DNA of 64,000 bases from Pantoea sp. SOD02 (GCF_024707505.1 NZ_CP102604.1:3286001-3350000), one strand, 5' to 3'. Numbered from the stretch's first letter, positions 37,171 to 47,832 are shown. Numbers and translations: made by a program. Notes: generated by a model not told the origin, from the sequence alone.

Positions 37171-38268
37171 TTACTGGGCGACCGGCTTACCGGCGCGAAC
37201 AAAAATCGGTTTGGTGACGTTTACTGGCATTTCACGGTTGCGGATTTCCACAATCGCCTGCTCACCAATTCCTGCTGGCACACGCGCCAGCGCGATGCTG
37301 TAACCCAGGGTTGGTGAGAAGGAACCACTGGTAATAATACCTTGCTGCGGCTGACCTTGTTGATCGGTGAAACGCACCGTTAAGCCGTTGCGCAGCACGC
37401 CTTTTTCGGTCATCACCAGGCCAACCAGCTTCTCGGTGCCATGCTCGCGCTGCGCCTGCAGGGCATCACGACCAATGAAATCGCGATCGGCAGGTTCCCA
37501 GCTGATGGTCCAGCCCATATTGGCGGCGAGCGGCGAAACGCCTTCATCCATCTCCTGACCGTACAGGTTCATGCCCGCTTCCAGACGCAGCGTGTCACGC
37601 GCACCGAGCCCCGCCGGTTTGACACCTGCGGCCAACAGCTGCTGCCAGAAAGCGGCAGCTTCAGTGGCAGGCATGGCAATCTCATAACCCGCTTCGCCGG
37701 TGTAACCGGTAGTGGCGATAAACAGGTTTTCTGCCTGCACGCCAAAGAAGGGTTTCATGCCGGCAACGGCATCACGCTGAGCGGCGCTAAACAGCGTTTG
37801 TGCTTTCTGCTGCGCGTTTGGACCTTGCACCGCAATCAGCGCCAGATCGTCACGCTCGGTCAGCTCCACGCCAAACGGCTGCGCATGCTGTTTAATCCAC
37901 GCTAAATCTTTCTCACGCGTGGCAGAGTTCACCACCAGACGGAAGAAATCTTCGCTCATAAAGTAAACAATCAAATCATCAATGACGCCAGCGGAGGCAT
38001 TCAACATACCGGTATAGAGGGCTTTGCCCGGCTGGGTCAGTTTGGCGACATCGTTCGCCAGCAGATAGCGCAGGAATTCGCGGGTACGTGCGCCGCGCAG
38101 ATCGACGATGGTCATGTGGGAAACATCAAACATGCCGGCATCGTTACGCACCGCGTGATGCTCATCCATTTGCGAGCCGTAATGCAGCGGCATCATCCAA
38201 CCGTGGAAGTCCACCATGCGCGCACCGCTTGCCTGATGCTGTTCGAATAGAGGCGTTTGCTGAGTCAT
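37171..38268 (-). CDS. gcvT: aminomethyltransferase (glycine cleavage T protein)
   Basis: 365 aa. Moves the methylene group to tetrahydrofolate, giving 5,10-methylene-THF. Family marks: [23 protein letters not shown] at about 33-55 with the catalytic Asp, and the folate-binding [17 protein letters not shown] prefer the ATG at 38268 to that at 38274. It opens the gcvTHP operon and has a PurR-type site just upstream. Confidence 0.97.
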   Translation of the reverse strand: MTQQTPLFEQHQASGARMVDFHGWMMPLHYGSQMDEHHAVRNDAGMFDVSHMTIVDLRGARTREFLRYLLANDVAKLTQPGKALYTGMLNASAGVIDDLIVYFMSEDFFRLVVNSATREKDLAWIKQHAQPFGVELTERDDLALIAVQGPNAQQKAQTLFSAAQRDAVAGMKPFFGVQAENLFIATTGYTGEAGYEIAMPATEAAAFWQQLLAAGVKPAGLGARDTLRLEAGMNLYGQEMDEGVSPLAANMGWTISWEPADRDFIGRDALQAQREHGTEKLVGLVMTEKGVLRNGLTVRFTDQQGQPQQGIITSGSFSPTLGYSIALARVPAGIGEQAIVEIRNREMPVNVTKPIFVRAGKPVAQ

Positions 38269-38323
38269 AACCATCCTGTGAATACAAGTGAGTGTGACGC
38301 GCCTGCGTCGCCTTAGCAGGCTG

Positions 38324-38339
38324 ACGCAAACGTTCTCTT
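38324..38339. promoter_or_regulatory. PurR-type operator of gcvTHP
   Basis: ACGCAAACGTTCTCTT keeps the left half and centre of the PurR box (ACGCAAACG-TT), about 55 nt before the gcvT start. E. coli gcvTHP is repressed by PurR at a site near its start, so both position and partner fit. Confidence 0.65.
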
Positions 38340-38693
38340 TATGCTGAAGTTATCACCTAATGCGGCAATTAACCATGAGGAAAACGAGGGCGAAACACTA
38401 CCACCTTTCAATGAGCCACCGAACAGCCACTAGCATAAATCACTGCGTTATTGTGATTTGCCTCGCACAAAATACGACTAAATTACTTTCATGCAGCAAA
38501 TTTAGGGAATAGACGCCGCAGGTTTAAGAAATGGTCCGGCATGCGAATGGTTATTGCATGAATTAATCTAATGCGAATTAAGGGGTAAAATTAGAATAAA
38601 TCAAACGAGGCGCGATTGCGGTGCAGCTCTGCATTATTACGGTGCAGCAGAGAAAGGTGAGGTTGATTTGGGCGTAATGGATGTCAGTAGAAC

Positions 38694-38760
38694 GGTCGCC
38701 ATGAATGGCGACCCTACGGATATTTGGTGGGAGTTTGTAGGGTGCGCATTCATGCGCACC
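38694..38760. repeat. REP pair, heads facing
   Basis: First (38694-38717) inverted, common form. Second (38737-38760): GTAG head, arms GGTGCGCAT / ATGCGCACC, both arms changed together. It lies just past the ubiI stop. Confidence 0.85.
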
Positions 38761-38776
38761 GGGGATACAGAGGTGA

Positions 38777-39979
38777 TTAGCGTATCCAGTTGGGTAGATC
38801 GTTAAGCCCCATCGCCTGTTTCAGCATCAGCGGTTTGACGCCCGGCAAAGTATCGGCGAGTTTGAGGCCAACATCACGCAGCAGCTTTTTCGCCGGATGG
38901 GTGCCGGCAAACAGTTCGCGGAAACCTTGCATCCCTGCCAGCATCATCGCCGCGCTGTGCTTGCGGCTGCGCTCATAGCGACGCAAATAGAGATGCTGCC
39001 CGATGTCTTTGCCTTCCTGATGCAGGCGGCGAATTTCACCAATTAATTCAGCTGCATCCATAAATCCAAGATTCACGCCCTGCCCGGCCAGCGGATGGAT
39101 AGTGTGGGCGGCATCGCCGACCAGCGCCAAACGGTGCGCGGCAAAGTTACGCGCATAACGCGCCGTCAGCGGGAAGGTTTTACGTTCGCTCTCGACCTGA
39201 CACAAGCCAAGGCGCATATCAAATGCCACCGACAGCTGCTGATTAAATAGCGCTTCCGGCATCGATTGCACGCGCGCCGCTTCCTGCGGCGAGAGCGACC
39301 AGACGATTGAGCATAAATGGGGATCCTGCATCGGCAGAAACGCCAGAATACCGTCGCCATGGAACACCTGGCGCGCTATGGCATCGTGCGGCATATCGGT
39401 GCGGATGTTTGCCACCAGCGCATGATGTTCGTAATCCCAGAAGGTCAGCGGAATATCCGCTTTGTCGCGCAGCCACGAATTCGCACCGTCGGCAGCCACC
39501 AGCAAACGGGCGCTCATCATGCTGCCATCTTGCAGCGTAATGAAGGCTTCGTTATCGCCAAACGCCACTTGCTGTAACTGTGCCGGGGCAAACAGCGTGA
39601 TATCGCTGCTTTGACTGGCGCGCTGCCACAACGCGCTGTGAATCACTTCATTTTCAATGATATGACCGAGGTGCGATAAACCCTGCTGCTCATCATCAAA
39701 GCTGATCGATCCGAAGCTGTCCTGATCCCACACTTCCATGCCGTGATAGGCGCTGGCACGCAGCGCCAGAATGCTCGACCAGACATCGAGCTTTTGCAGC
39801 AGGCGCTCGCTGGCAGCGTTGATGGCGGAGACGCGAATCGACGCCTTGGCCGCCGGATCAAACTGTGGCTCGGGTGCTTTTTCCAGCACGGCAACGCGTA
39901 AGCCGCTGCCTTGTAGTCCGCAGGCGACGGCCAAACCCACCATGCCGCCTCCGGCAATTGCCACATCAAAAGTTTGCAT
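38777..39979 (-). CDS. ubiI: 2-octaprenylphenol hydroxylase UbiI
   Basis: 400 aa FAD monooxygenase adding the C5 hydroxyl in ubiquinone synthesis. The N-terminal Rossmann GGGMVGLAVACGL, DGANSWLRD (the DG motif) and LVGDAAHTIHPLAGQGVNLGFMDA (the GD motif) are all present. It lies 20 nt after ubiH in the same direction, giving the pepP-ubiH-ubiI order of E. coli. Confidence 0.96.
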   Translation of the reverse strand: MQTFDVAIAGGGMVGLAVACGLQGSGLRVAVLEKAPEPQFDPAAKASIRVSAINAASERLLQKLDVWSSILALRASAYHGMEVWDQDSFGSISFDDEQQGLSHLGHIIENEVIHSALWQRASQSSDITLFAPAQLQQVAFGDNEAFITLQDGSMMSARLLVAADGANSWLRDKADIPLTFWDYEHHALVANIRTDMPHDAIARQVFHGDGILAFLPMQDPHLCSIVWSLSPQEAARVQSMPEALFNQQLSVAFDMRLGLCQVESERKTFPLTARYARNFAAHRLALVGDAAHTIHPLAGQGVNLGFMDAAELIGEIRRLHQEGKDIGQHLYLRRYERSRKHSAAMMLAGMQGFRELFAGTHPAKKLLRDVGLKLADTLPGVKPLMLKQAMGLNDLPNWIR

Positions 39980-39999
39980 TGCTGCCCCTTAATTCGTGC

Positions 40000-41178
40000 T
40001 TAACGCTTAACCCAGCCGAGCGTGCGCGCGGCAAGTGGATTTCGTAGCCAAGGCAGATGGTCCATTGCCACCAGCCCAAGATTTCGTCCTGCTACCAACG
40101 GCGCATAGCGGTTAGCAAACAGTCGGACTAAACCGTCAGTGACGCCAACCGTGGCGGCACGATCCGGCTGACGTCGCGCGGCAAAATGCTGTAATACCGC
40201 GAAACTACCGGGATCTTGCTGCTGACGATGTGCGCCCGCCAGCGTTTCCGCCAGCGACATCACATCGCGCAGACCGAGATTGAAGCCTTGTCCGGCAATC
40301 GGATGCAGCGTTTGTGCCGCGTTGCCCACCAGCGCCAGACGATGCGTCACCTGACGTTCGGCGGTTTGCAGCGCCAGCGGATAATGCTCGCGTTGACCGG
40401 TATGCGTGAAACGCCCCAACCGCCAGCCAAATGCGCGCTGCAGTTCTTGCAGGAAGGTGGCATCGTCCCACGACTTAATGGTTGCTTGCGCCTCAAGCGG
40501 ATGGCACCACACCAGTGACATGCGATTGTCGGACATCGGCAACAACGCCAGCGGGCCGTGCTCGGTAAAGCGCTCAAAGGCGCGCCCCTGATGCGGCAAT
40601 TGCGTCGACACATTAGCAATCACCGCCAGTTGCTGATAATCATCGCGCTGCCAGGTGATGCCGCAGGACGCGCCTAAAGGTGAACGCGCACCGTCGGCGG
40701 CCACCAGTAATGCGCCTTCCAGTTGTTCGCCGCTGTTCAACATAACCTGCACGTTATCCGCCGTACGCGATACCGAGGTAACGTGATCCGGGCAGCGCAG
40801 CGTGACGCCTGGCGCTTTCTGCAGGCGTTGAAACAGTCGCTGGCCGACATCAAACAGTTCGACCACCTGGCCGAGCGCGGGAACCTGATGATCTTGTGCT
40901 TTAAGCGAAACAAAGCCGGTATGACCGCGATCGGAAACGTGAATATCGGTAATTGGCGTGGCGCAATCGGCCAGCGAGCGCCACAGATCGATATCCGCCA
41001 ACTGCTGGCAAGTACCTGCCGCCAAAGCAATCGCGCGTCCGTCGAAGCCGGGATGTGCGCGGCTATCGGGCTGGCTGCGCTCAATCAGGGTAACCGGCAG
41101 CTGGCCTTGCGTCAGATGTGAAATCGCCAGCGCCAGAGTCGCACCGGTCATGCCGCCGCCGGCAATCAGAATGCTCAT
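40000..41178 (-). CDS. ubiH: 2-octaprenyl-6-methoxyphenol hydroxylase UbiH
   Basis: 392 aa, the UbiI sister enzyme, adding the C1 hydroxyl of ubiquinone. GGGMTGATLALAI, VAADGARSPLGASCGI and LVGNAAQTLHPIAGQGFNLGLRD; in the last the usual GDA is GNA. Its ATG overlaps the pepP stop in ATGA. Confidence 0.96.
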   Translation of the reverse strand: MSILIAGGGMTGATLALAISHLTQGQLPVTLIERSQPDSRAHPGFDGRAIALAAGTCQQLADIDLWRSLADCATPITDIHVSDRGHTGFVSLKAQDHQVPALGQVVELFDVGQRLFQRLQKAPGVTLRCPDHVTSVSRTADNVQVMLNSGEQLEGALLVAADGARSPLGASCGITWQRDDYQQLAVIANVSTQLPHQGRAFERFTEHGPLALLPMSDNRMSLVWCHPLEAQATIKSWDDATFLQELQRAFGWRLGRFTHTGQREHYPLALQTAERQVTHRLALVGNAAQTLHPIAGQGFNLGLRDVMSLAETLAGAHRQQQDPGSFAVLQHFAARRQPDRAATVGVTDGLVRLFANRYAPLVAGRNLGLVAMDHLPWLRNPLAARTLGWVKR

Positions 41179-42497
41179 GCGTGTCGTGCCGCCGCCATCA
41201 AGGCTTCAATCGCGTCGGCGTCTTTCACTACGCTGTCGGTGAGATTTTCGTTGCCGTCAGCGGTGATGACGATGTCATCTTCGATGCGAATGCCAATACC
41301 GCGATATTGTGGCGGCACTTTGGCATCTGGCGCGATATACAAGCCTGGCTCAACGGTCAGCACCATGCCCGTCTCAAGTAAGCGGTCGCGGCTTGGCGTG
41401 CCGTAATGGCCAACATCGTGCACATCCAGCCCCAGCCAGTGGCCCAAACCGTGCATGAAGAACGGACGATGCGCCTGCTCTTCAAACAGCGTATCGATGT
41501 TGCCATCCAGAATGCCGAGATCGACCAGCCCGGTGATCATGATGCGCACCACTTCGTCATTGACGTCATGAATGCTGATGCCTGGACGGAACATCGACAG
41601 CGCTTTGTAGAGCGAGGCCAGCACGATGTCGTAGATAGCACGCTGCGGCTCGCTGAAGGTGCCGTTAACCGGGAAGGTGCGAGTGATATCGCCCGCATAG
41701 CCGTGGAATTCACAGCCTGCGTCGATCAGCACTAAGTCGCCATCGCGCATCTCACATTCGTTTTCGGTGTAGTGCAGAATGCAGCCATTTTCGCCGGAAC
41801 CGACAATGGTGTTGTACGAGGGGAAACGCGCGCCGTGGCGATTGAATTCGTGATGAATTTCGCCTTCCAGCTGATATTCAAACATGCCGGGACGACAGGC
41901 TTGCATCGCTCGCGTGTGCGCCAGCGCGCTGATTTTGCCGGCGCGGCGCAGAATCTCAATCTCTTCCGCACTTTTGAACAGGCGCATTTCATGCACCCAC
42001 GGACGCCAGTCAGTAAGCGTATCCGGCGCACTGAGGTTCTGACGGAAGCCGCGACGCAGTTTTTCCAGCGCGCTGAACACCAGCCGATCGGCTTCAGCGT
42101 ATTCGCCCTGCGCGTGGTAAACCACATCCAGCCCGTTAAGCAGTTGATGCAACTGATCTCCAATGTCATCCCACGGCAAAGCGCGATCGACACCCAACTT
42201 CGCCGGTGCGGCATCCTGACCTAGGCGGCGACCAAACCAGATTTCGGCTGTCAGGTCACGCACGCGATTGAACAGCACGCTGTGATTGTGCTTATCATCG
42301 CTTTTGATCAATACCAGCAGCGCCTGCGGTTCGTTAAAACCGGTGAAGTACCAGAAGTCACTGTTTTGTCGAAAGTTGTATTCGGTGTCGTTGCTGCGCG
42401 TCACTTCAGGTGCAGCAAAAATCAATGCCGCGCTGCCTGGCGCCATGCGGGCAATCAGCGCCTGACGACGTTGTTGAAACGTATCCAAGGTAATCAT
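41175..42497 (-). CDS. pepP: Xaa-Pro aminopeptidase PepP
   Basis: 440 aa metallopeptidase removing the N-terminal residue before Pro. The pita-bread fold is at about 175-440; metal ligands are visible in LVLIDAGCEFHGYAGDITRTFP, FFMHGLGHWLGLDVHD, LTVEPGLY and RIEDD. The frame is open from 42617, but the ATG at 42497 follows AGGGAG and gives the E. coli length. It is coupled to ubiH by ATGA and 50 nt after ygfB. Confidence 0.96.
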   Translation of the reverse strand: MITLDTFQQRRQALIARMAPGSAALIFAAPEVTRSNDTEYNFRQNSDFWYFTGFNEPQALLVLIKSDDKHNHSVLFNRVRDLTAEIWFGRRLGQDAAPAKLGVDRALPWDDIGDQLHQLLNGLDVVYHAQGEYAEADRLVFSALEKLRRGFRQNLSAPDTLTDWRPWVHEMRLFKSAEEIEILRRAGKISALAHTRAMQACRPGMFEYQLEGEIHHEFNRHGARFPSYNTIVGSGENGCILHYTENECEMRDGDLVLIDAGCEFHGYAGDITRTFPVNGTFSEPQRAIYDIVLASLYKALSMFRPGISIHDVNDEVVRIMITGLVDLGILDGNIDTLFEEQAHRPFFMHGLGHWLGLDVHDVGHYGTPSRDRLLETGMVLTVEPGLYIAPDAKVPPQYRGIGIRIEDDIVITADGNENLTDSVVKDADAIEALMAAARHA

Positions 42498-42547
42498 GTT
42501 TGCACTCCCTGTTGAAGACGGGCCACAACGCGCCCGCATTGACGCGC

Positions 42548-43129
42548 TTAGTGTAACGTAGGTTTCTGTACTTCTGGTGCGGTTGGCTGATGCTGGCGCG
42601 TGAAGGTGTCGTGGCACAGCAGAGCGGCAACGCGCACGTACTCAATCACCTCTTCAAGCGACTGCTCCAGCTCTTCCTGATCTTCATCTTCGTCATAGCC
42701 AAGCTGTGCGATAGTGCGCAGATCGTCAATCGCTTCACCGGTTTCACCGGTCACTTTCTCCAGCTTAGGTTGAGTGACGCCCAAACCGAGCAGGAAGTGG
42801 TTTACCCAACCGGCCAGTGCATCCGCGCGATCGAATACCGTGATGTCATCATCTTCCGGCAACATCAGCTGGAACATAAAGCCTTCATCTTCCAGCGTGG
42901 TCGCCAGGCTTTCATGCAGCGCTTGCAACGGCTGAGACAGGCTCTGCGAAAACGCCATGCCTTCGTTGGTGAGATCGTGAACCATGGTTTTCCAGCTGGT
43001 ATCCTGATTGCCGCCGCACAGAATCCCGGAAAGGAGACCATGCATTTCGGCTGGCGTCATGCCCACGCCCTGCTGTGAAAGGGCCGCGGCCAGCGTGTTG
43101 TAACTCGGCGTTGCGTTCTGTAAAGACAT
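42548..43129 (-). CDS. ygfB: YgfB family (UPF0149) protein
   Basis: 193 aa acidic protein, almost line by line E. coli YgfB ([68 protein letters not shown]). The function in enterobacteria is unclear; in Pseudomonas a homologue affects beta-lactamase expression. It opens the ygfB-pepP-ubiH-ubiI operon and is divergent from zapA. Confidence 0.94.
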   Translation of the reverse strand: MSLQNATPSYNTLAAALSQQGVGMTPAEMHGLLSGILCGGNQDTSWKTMVHDLTNEGMAFSQSLSQPLQALHESLATTLEDEGFMFQLMLPEDDDITVFDRADALAGWVNHFLLGLGVTQPKLEKVTGETGEAIDDLRTIAQLGYDEDEDQEELEQSLEEVIEYVRVAALLCHDTFTRQHQPTAPEVQKPTLH

Positions 43130-43299
43130 AAGCTTTGGTCGTCGTTGGCGGAATAAGTTCGTGTTATGCTACCACCAGGTGCCTCTGGGTTTCCAGAAAA
43201 GGGGTTGTAACTTATAACTCGGGTATATATAGTTTCGCACCTCCCAACCCATTGACCGGTAAGGGAGATGCGATCGAAGTAATCAGTTAGGATGGTGGC

Positions 43300-43629
43300 A
43301 TGTCTGCACAACCAGTAGATATTCAAATTTTTGGTCGTTCGTTAAGAGTGAATTGCCCGCCTGAACAGCAAGATGCGCTGAATCTGGCCGCAGAGGATCT
43401 CAATCAACGGTTGCAAGATTTAAAAGTTCGCACTAGAGTCACCAATACAGAGCAACTGGTGTTCATCGCCGCGTTAAACATCTGCCACGAGTTGGCACAA
43501 GAGAAAGGTAAGACGCGCGACTATGCAGCAAACATGGAACAACGTATCCGCATGCTGCAGCAGACCATTGAACAAGCGTTAGTAGAGCAAGGTCGCATAA
43601 CTGACCGCCAGGGCCCTAATTTTGAATAA
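43300..43629 (+). CDS. zapA: cell division protein ZapA
   Basis: 109 aa FtsZ-ring stabiliser. The N-terminal globular part starts [23 protein letters not shown]; a long coiled coil follows (about 50-100). It is divergent from ygfB and directly upstream of 6S RNA, as in E. coli. Confidence 0.96.
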   Translation: MSAQPVDIQIFGRSLRVNCPPEQQDALNLAAEDLNQRLQDLKVRTRVTNTEQLVFIAALNICHELAQEKGKTRDYAANMEQRIRMLQQTIEQALVEQGRITDRQGPNFE

Positions 43630-43668
43630 CACTTCATGGTCCTCATGCTAGAGTGACGGTGAAGTAAA

Positions 43669-43853
43669 TTTTCTCTGAGATGTTTGCAAGCGGGCCAGTC
43701 CCCTGAGCCGATATTTCATACCAACAGAATGTGACGCTCCACAATTTGTGCGCATGCTCGGTCCGTCCGAGAAGCCTAATAGTTGTGACGGCATGTTCAC
43801 CTTGAACCAAGGGTTCAAGGGTTACAGCCTGCGGCGGCATCTCGGAGATCTCC
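43669..43853 (+). ncRNA. ssrS: 6S RNA
   Basis: About 185 nt, nearly identical to E. coli 6S RNA at both ends and in the middle. It opens TTTCTCTGAGATGTTTGCAA; GCGGGCCAGTCCCCTGAGCC and CTTGAACCAAGGGTTCAAGG follow, and the 3' strand GGCGGCATCTCGGAGAT pairs with the start. It binds sigma-70 RNA polymerase in stationary phase. The 5' and 3' ends are estimated to 1-2 nt. It sits between zapA and fau, with which it is co-transcribed in E. coli. Confidence 0.97.
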
Positions 43854-43926
43854 ATTTAGTTCCAATCTGCATCCCCCGGTTCGCATGATATAGTGGCTGG
43901 CAACAGCCCAATCTGCCGGGGATATC

Positions 43927-44523
43927 ATGTCAGCACCCTCATTTCTCGACCGTCAAGACATCCGTCAGCATGTGCGCCATTTGCGCCGCAATCTTACGTC
44001 TGAGCAACAGGAACAGGCCGCAGATCAGTTGGCTGAACACGCCATCAACATTGCGCCGATCGCTAATGCTCAACGCATTGCGCTGTTTTTGTCTGTCGAT
44101 GGAGAGATCAACACCCGCCCGCTGATCGCCAAACTGTGGCAGCAGAAAAAGCAGGTCTATTTACCGGTGCTCCATCCCTTCTCGCCTGGCAATCTGTTGT
44201 TTATCCGTTACACGCCAGAAACTTCACTCACGCCAAATAAGCTACGCATTCCAGAACCGCCGTTAGACATCACGCAGTTGGCAACGCTGGATCAACTCGA
44301 TGTGATGCTGGTGCCGCTGGTGGCGTTTGATCATGCGGGTCAACGTTTGGGAATGGGTGGCGGATTTTACGATCGCACGCTGCAACACTGGCAGCAGCAT
44401 GGTTTTCTTCCGGTGGGGATCGCACATGATTGTCAACGCGTAGAAGCGCTGCCGGTCGCCGCATGGGATGTGCCGCTACCCGCAATACTGACGCCATCGA
44501 AACTGTGGCAATGGGAATCATAA
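43927..44523 (+). CDS. fau: 5-formyltetrahydrofolate cyclo-ligase
   Basis: 198 aa (YgfA). It turns 5-formyl-THF into 5,10-methenyl-THF with ATP. The signature RLGMGGGFYDRTLQHW lies at about 140-155. It follows 6S RNA by about 75 nt, as in E. coli, and opens with ATG after GGGGAT. Next to gcvTHP and serA it fits one-carbon metabolism. Confidence 0.94.
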   Translation: MSAPSFLDRQDIRQHVRHLRRNLTSEQQEQAADQLAEHAINIAPIANAQRIALFLSVDGEINTRPLIAKLWQQKKQVYLPVLHPFSPGNLLFIRYTPETSLTPNKLRIPEPPLDITQLATLDQLDVMLVPLVAFDHAGQRLGMGGGFYDRTLQHWQQHGFLPVGIAHDCQRVEALPVAAWDVPLPAILTPSKLWQWES

Positions 44524-44526
44524 GCA

Positions 44527-44555
44527 GGAAAAACAAAGGGCGCCAATGGCGCCCT
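44527..44555 (-). terminator. terminator between fau and serA ends
   Basis: Stem GGGCGCC / GGCGCCC with loop AAT; on the minus strand (serA side) the tail is T-rich. On the plus strand the tail CTGATTAAT is weaker. Confidence 0.8.
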
Positions 44556-44561
44556 GATTAA

Positions 44562-45800
44562 TCAGTACAGCAGACGGGCGCGGATGGTGCCCGGAATCGC
44601 CTTCATCGCCTGCAGCGCTTTATCCGCTACATCTTTTTCCGCATCGATATCAATAACCACATAACCCATCACCGGCGTAGTTTGCAGATACTGAGCCGCG
44701 ATGTTGATGCCCTGTTCGGCAAAGATCAGGTTGATGGCCGTCAACACGCCTGGACGGTTTTCGTGGATGTGCAACAAACGGCTCGCGCTTGCCGCATGCA
44801 TTGGCAGCGAAACTTCCGGAAAGTTAACCGCAGACAGCGTTGAACCATTGTCCGAATACTTCGCCAGCTTGCCAGCAACTTCGATACCGATGTTTTCCTG
44901 CGCTTCCTGCGTTGAACCGCCAATGTGCGGCGTCAGGATCACGTTATCGAACTCGCACAACGGAGAATTGAACGGATCGCTGTTGGTTGCAGGTTCAACC
45001 GGGAACACGTCGATGGCGGCACCTGACAGATGTTTGTTCGCCAGGGCATCACACAGTGCCGGAATATCAATAACGGTACCGCGCGCGGCGTTGATCAGCA
45101 GCGCGCCTGGCTTCATCAGCGCCAACTCTTCGGCACCAATCATGTTCTGGGTCGATTGGGTTTCAGGAACGTGCAGGCTCACCACGTCGCTCATATTGAG
45201 CAGATCGGAGAGATGGCGCACCTGCGTCGCGTTACCCAGCGGCAGTTTGCTTTCGATATCGTAGAAGAACACGTGCATACCGAGGCTTTCTGCCAGCACA
45301 CCCAGCTGCATGCCGATGTGGCCGTAACCGATGATGCCCAGTTTCTTGCCGCGTGCTTCAAACGAACCGTTGGCGACTTTATTCCAGATGCCACGGTGCG
45401 CTTTGGCGTTGGCTTCAGGAATGCCACGCAGCATCAGCAGCATTTCGCCAATCACCAGCTCAGCCACTGAACGGGTGTTGGAGAACGGTGCGTTGAACAC
45501 CGGCACACCGCGTTTTGCCGCAGCACCAAGATCAACCTGGTTGGTACCGATACAGAAACAGCCGACTGCCACCAGCTTTTCTGCGGCAGCAAAAATCTCT
45601 TCGCTCAGTTGGGTACGGGAACGGATACCAATGAAGTGCGCATCGCGGATGGAGGATTTCAGCGACTCCGCATCCAGCGCCCCTTTGTGAAACTCGATGT
45701 TGGTGTAGCCTGCTGCACGCAGGTTTTCCAGCGCACTCTGGTGAACGCCTTCCACCAGCAGGAACTTAATCTTGTCTTTTTCCAGTGATACCTTTGCCAT
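44562..45800 (-). CDS. serA: D-3-phosphoglycerate dehydrogenase
   Basis: 412 aa, first step of serine synthesis. NAD domain with LGIIGYGHIGMQLG and DVVSLHVPET; the catalytic Arg, Glu and His are in IGIRSRTQ, IDVFPVEP and LTPHIGGST. The C-terminal ACT domain (about 340-412) gives serine feedback inhibition. MAKVSLEKDKIKFLL start at 45800. Convergent with fau. Confidence 0.97.
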   Translation of the reverse strand: MAKVSLEKDKIKFLLVEGVHQSALENLRAAGYTNIEFHKGALDAESLKSSIRDAHFIGIRSRTQLSEEIFAAAEKLVAVGCFCIGTNQVDLGAAAKRGVPVFNAPFSNTRSVAELVIGEMLLMLRGIPEANAKAHRGIWNKVANGSFEARGKKLGIIGYGHIGMQLGVLAESLGMHVFFYDIESKLPLGNATQVRHLSDLLNMSDVVSLHVPETQSTQNMIGAEELALMKPGALLINAARGTVIDIPALCDALANKHLSGAAIDVFPVEPATNSDPFNSPLCEFDNVILTPHIGGSTQEAQENIGIEVAGKLAKYSDNGSTLSAVNFPEVSLPMHAASASRLLHIHENRPGVLTAINLIFAEQGINIAAQYLQTTPVMGYVVIDIDAEKDVADKALQAMKAIPGTIRARLLY

Positions 45801-45993
45801 TTCCCGACCCTATTCAGAATTCAATGAGGACTACCATAAGGTAGCCTTCTGTCAAAATATCAAAAATTTCGTGCGCAGCAATACAAACGATTGCCTGGGA
45901 GCCAGCACGCGCCCACGCGGAGACAGCACAATGCCGTACAAAATCGTGACATCCTGAGTGGACGAAGTACGAACTCACTGCTGATGAATCTTT

Positions 45994-46009
45994 TGTGACA
46001 TAAGTCACC
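45994..46009. promoter_or_regulatory. CRP-like site upstream of serA
   Basis: TGTGACATAAGTCACC: 9 of 10 consensus positions of TGTGA-N6-TCACA, about 190 nt before the serA start. E. coli serA responds to CRP and Lrp, so it may act on serA. Confidence 0.5.
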
Positions 46010-46079
46010 AAATTTCAGCCTGGCGAGAAAAGATGTTTTGCGGATGGAAATAACCGGCGCATGACGCGCGCCGGACAGA

Positions 46080-46739
46080 TCATTTTACGATGGTTTTCAC
46101 GCCGTCAGCGGTGCCAATCAGCGCGACATCGGCGCCACGTCCCGCAAACAGGCCAACGGTCACCACGCCAGGCAGCGCGTTGATGGTTTTTTCCAGCTCG
46201 ATGGGATCGAGAATACGCAGATTATGCACGTCGAGAATAATGTTGCCGTTGTCGGTAATGACGTTCTGACGATACTCCGGCAAGCCGCCGAGTTTAACCA
46301 GTTCACGCGCCACATAGGAACGCGCCATCGGAATCACTTCAACCGGCAGCGGGAAATTACCCAGCACATCGACTTCTTTCGATGCATCGGCAATACAGAT
46401 GAATTTCTTCGCCACCGCTGCAACGATTTTCTCACGCGTCAGCGCTGCGCCACCGCCTTTGATCATCTGCATCTGCGGATTGATTTCATCGGCGCCATCG
46501 ACGTAAACCGACAGTTCATCAATTTCGTTGAGATCAAACACGTGAATGCCTAACGCTTTCAGTTTCTCCGTCGAGGCTTCCGAGCTGGAAACTGCGCCTT
46601 CAATCTGATTCTTCATGGTGCCGAGTGCATCAATGAAATGCGCTGCCGTTGATCCGGTACCTACGCCGACAATGGTGCCGGGCTCTACGTACTGCAGGGC
46701 TGCCCAACCTACCGCTTTTTTCAGTTCATCCTGGGTCAT
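46080..46739 (-). CDS. rpiA: ribose-5-phosphate isomerase A
   Basis: 219 aa, exactly the E. coli length. [15 protein letters not shown] and the acid residues in [26 protein letters not shown] mark the active site. It interconverts ribose 5-phosphate and ribulose 5-phosphate. Divergent from argP, as in E. coli. Confidence 0.97.
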   Translation of the reverse strand: MTQDELKKAVGWAALQYVEPGTIVGVGTGSTAAHFIDALGTMKNQIEGAVSSSEASTEKLKALGIHVFDLNEIDELSVYVDGADEINPQMQMIKGGGAALTREKIVAAVAKKFICIADASKEVDVLGNFPLPVEVIPMARSYVARELVKLGGLPEYRQNVITDNGNIILDVHNLRILDPIELEKTINALPGVVTVGLFAGRGADVALIGTADGVKTIVK

Positions 46740-46920
46740 GGTATGTTTAAAACCTGTGCGACATCGAAGTGCGCGTAGTATAAAACAAGGCGCTGTAAAA
46801 AAGCGCGACTGTTAGACAGCCGATTTAACGCTTTGGAAGCCAGCCCGCAAAAATGCGCCGCAGCACAATTTGACAGTTTTATGGCATAGTAACGTCCACC
46901 CTGAACGAGAGAGAACAACA

Positions 46921-47826
46921 ATGAAACGCCCGGATTATCGAACGCTTCAGGCGCTGGATGCTGTGATTCGCGAGCGCGGCTTTGAGCGTGCGGCACAAAA
47001 ACTCTGCATTACCCAATCTGCGGTTTCGCAGCGAATTAAACAGCTGGAAAATTTATTTGGTCAGCCGCTGCTGGTGCGCACCGTGCCGCCGCGTCCGACC
47101 GAGCAGGGACAAAAGTTACTGGCGTTGTTGCATCAGGTTGAGCTGCTGGAAGAGGAGTGGCTGGGTGATGATAACGGTGGAACCACGCCGCTGTTGCTGT
47201 CGCTGGCGGTCAACGCCGACAGTCTGGCAACCTGGCTGCTGCCCGCGCTAAAAGATGTGCTGGCCGATTCGCCGGTGCGCCTGAATTTGCAGGTAGAAGA
47301 TGAAACCCGCACACAGGAACGTCTGCGTCGTGGTGAAGTGGTCGGCGCGGTGAGTATTCAGCCGCAGCCGCTGCCAAGCTGCTTAGTGGATCAATTGGGC
47401 GCGCTCGATTATCTGTTCTGCGCCTCACCTGATTTTGCTGCACGTTACTTCCCAAATGGCGTGACGCGCTCTGCACTGCTGAAAGCGCCGGCGGTGGCGT
47501 TTGATCATCTGGATGATATGCATCAGGCGTTTTTACAGCAGAACTTTGACCTGTCGCCGGGCAGCGTGCCTTGCCACATCGTTAACTCGTCAGAAGCCTT
47601 TGTGCAGCTGGCGCGTCAGGGTTCGGTGTGCTGTATGATTCCGCATCTGCAAATTGAGCGCGAGTTAGCGCAGGGTGAGCTGGTGGATTTGACGCCAGGC
47701 CTGTATCAGCGTCGTATGCTGTATTGGCACCGGTTTGCGCCGGAAAGTCGTTTGATGCGCAGCGTGACCGATGCGCTGATTGCGCACGGACATCGCGTGC
47801 TGCGTCAGGATGTATTGCCGGCATAA
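46921..47826 (+). CDS. argP: LysR-type regulator ArgP (IciA)
   Basis: 301 aa. Helix-turn-helix about 3-60 ([35 protein letters not shown]), effector domain after that. Known to activate argO with arginine and other lysine/arginine genes. ATG at 46921 after GAGAGA; the longer frame from 46870 has no support. Its target argO lies 5 kb further on, separated by inserted genes. Confidence 0.96.
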   Translation: MKRPDYRTLQALDAVIRERGFERAAQKLCITQSAVSQRIKQLENLFGQPLLVRTVPPRPTEQGQKLLALLHQVELLEEEWLGDDNGGTTPLLLSLAVNADSLATWLLPALKDVLADSPVRLNLQVEDETRTQERLRRGEVVGAVSIQPQPLPSCLVDQLGALDYLFCASPDFAARYFPNGVTRSALLKAPAVAFDHLDDMHQAFLQQNFDLSPGSVPCHIVNSSEAFVQLARQGSVCCMIPHLQIERELAQGELVDLTPGLYQRRMLYWHRFAPESRLMRSVTDALIAHGHRVLRQDVLPA

Positions 47827-47832
47827 AGATCA

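Larger units (their letters stand above)
38269..38776. other. gcv promoter region and ubiI downstream region
   Basis: About 500 bp without a gene. It contains a PurR-type site at 38324-38339, a CTAAT motif at 38568-38572 (the GcvA core in E. coli), AT-rich stretches about 38350-38600, and a REP pair at 38694-38760 next to the ubiI end. Confidence 0.5.

Noticed and set aside
41175..42617. longer pepP starting at 42617
   Set aside because: The extra 40 residues have no family match; the ATG at 42497 has a proper ribosome binding site and the right length.
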